Assembly (NCBI GenBank): GCA_029582265.1
Contig: CM055828.1
Span: 35,375,072 to 35,439,071 of the forward strand
Origin: Zoroaster sp. YZ-2022
Lineage: Eukaryota; Echinodermata; Asteroidea; Forcipulatida; Zoroasteridae
DNA: 64,000 nucleotides
Direction of reading: 5' to 3'
Both the position numbers and the translations under genes were made by a program. Positions 63,886-64,000 of this stretch are shown in pieces; the first letter of the stretch is position 1, and the number at the start of each line of letters is the position of its first letter. The notes beneath the pieces were generated by a model, which was not told the DNA's origin, did no database searches, and was given only the letters and a program-made list of their open reading frames with translations.

Positions 63886-64000
63886 CCCCTTCTGTGACTG
63901 CAAGGGTCAAAATCAGTCAAAATGTTGATAGACTTGCCAAGGTGTATCTAGTGCATTTAAAAAGTCGAACACTGTCAAACCTTACGTGTAGTAAGTACAT
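63886..64000 (-). mobile_element. TGAC-rich TTAA element, copy R5, cut by the window edge
   Basis: CCCCTTCTGTGACTGCAAGG followed by GTCAAAATCAGTCAAAATG and CAAACCTTACGTGTAGTAAG matches R2 in the same orientation. The left TTAA appears as TCAA. Confidence 0.75.

Overview
The window is a piece of animal nuclear genome. It is AT-rich, with long introns, GT-AG splice sites and dense transposable elements. The conserved gene, the CR1-like LINEs, the tRNA-derived SINEs (shared 'TGTCCTTGAGCAAGACAC' body) and the abundance of TTAA, hAT and Harbinger-type miniature elements suggest a marine invertebrate deuterostome such as an echinoderm, hemichordate or cephalochordate. That placement is inference; the sequence contains no species marker I can read.

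Layout. 1-2.2 kb: the 5' part of a degenerate LINE on the minus strand. 2.2-33.4 kb: about 31 kb in which I recognise no cellular gene. It holds many short inverted-repeat elements, a G-rich minisatellite (6.7-6.9 kb), a 4.36 kb satellite array of a 29/30-bp unit (18.25-22.61 kb) and a truncated second LINE (31.76-32.85 kb, plus strand). 33.4 kb to the right edge: one large plus-strand gene, the orthologue of transportin-3 (TNPO3, importin-beta family). I could assign 18 consecutive coding exons. They join in frame with canonical GT-AG introns to 814 codons; the C-terminal roughly 110 residues lie past the edge.

The TNPO3 introns are a dense record of transposition and tandem amplification. 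They contain hAT elements with 8-bp duplications, a Kolobok-like TTAA element carrying a broken THAP domain, a hAT-like element carrying a BED-finger-like ORF nested in another repeat, an inverted SINE pair, long fold-back elements, and five copies of a TGAC-rich TTAA element, two of which flank exon 4 as direct repeats. At least eight intronic minisatellites are present, and several are visibly amplified pieces of transposable elements that occur elsewhere in the window unamplified. The clearest cases are the 20-bp array at 39.9-40.5 kb (inside a Harbinger-like element with two unamplified relatives), the G-rich array at 61.05-61.32 kb (inside a GGCGGATCC element), and a pair of related sequences in introns 8 and 15. 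In that pair one copy amplified a 54-bp part about 25 times and the other amplified a 19-bp part 10 times. Every 54-bp unit carries a 3' splice site-like AG and a 5' splice site-like GTAAGC 13 nt apart, in sense orientation, ending 37 bp before exon 9.

No bacterial-type system, CRISPR array or operon is present. The most unusual content is the transposon-to-minisatellite conversion and the decoy splice-site array in TNPO3. All alignments and repeat counts were made by eye.
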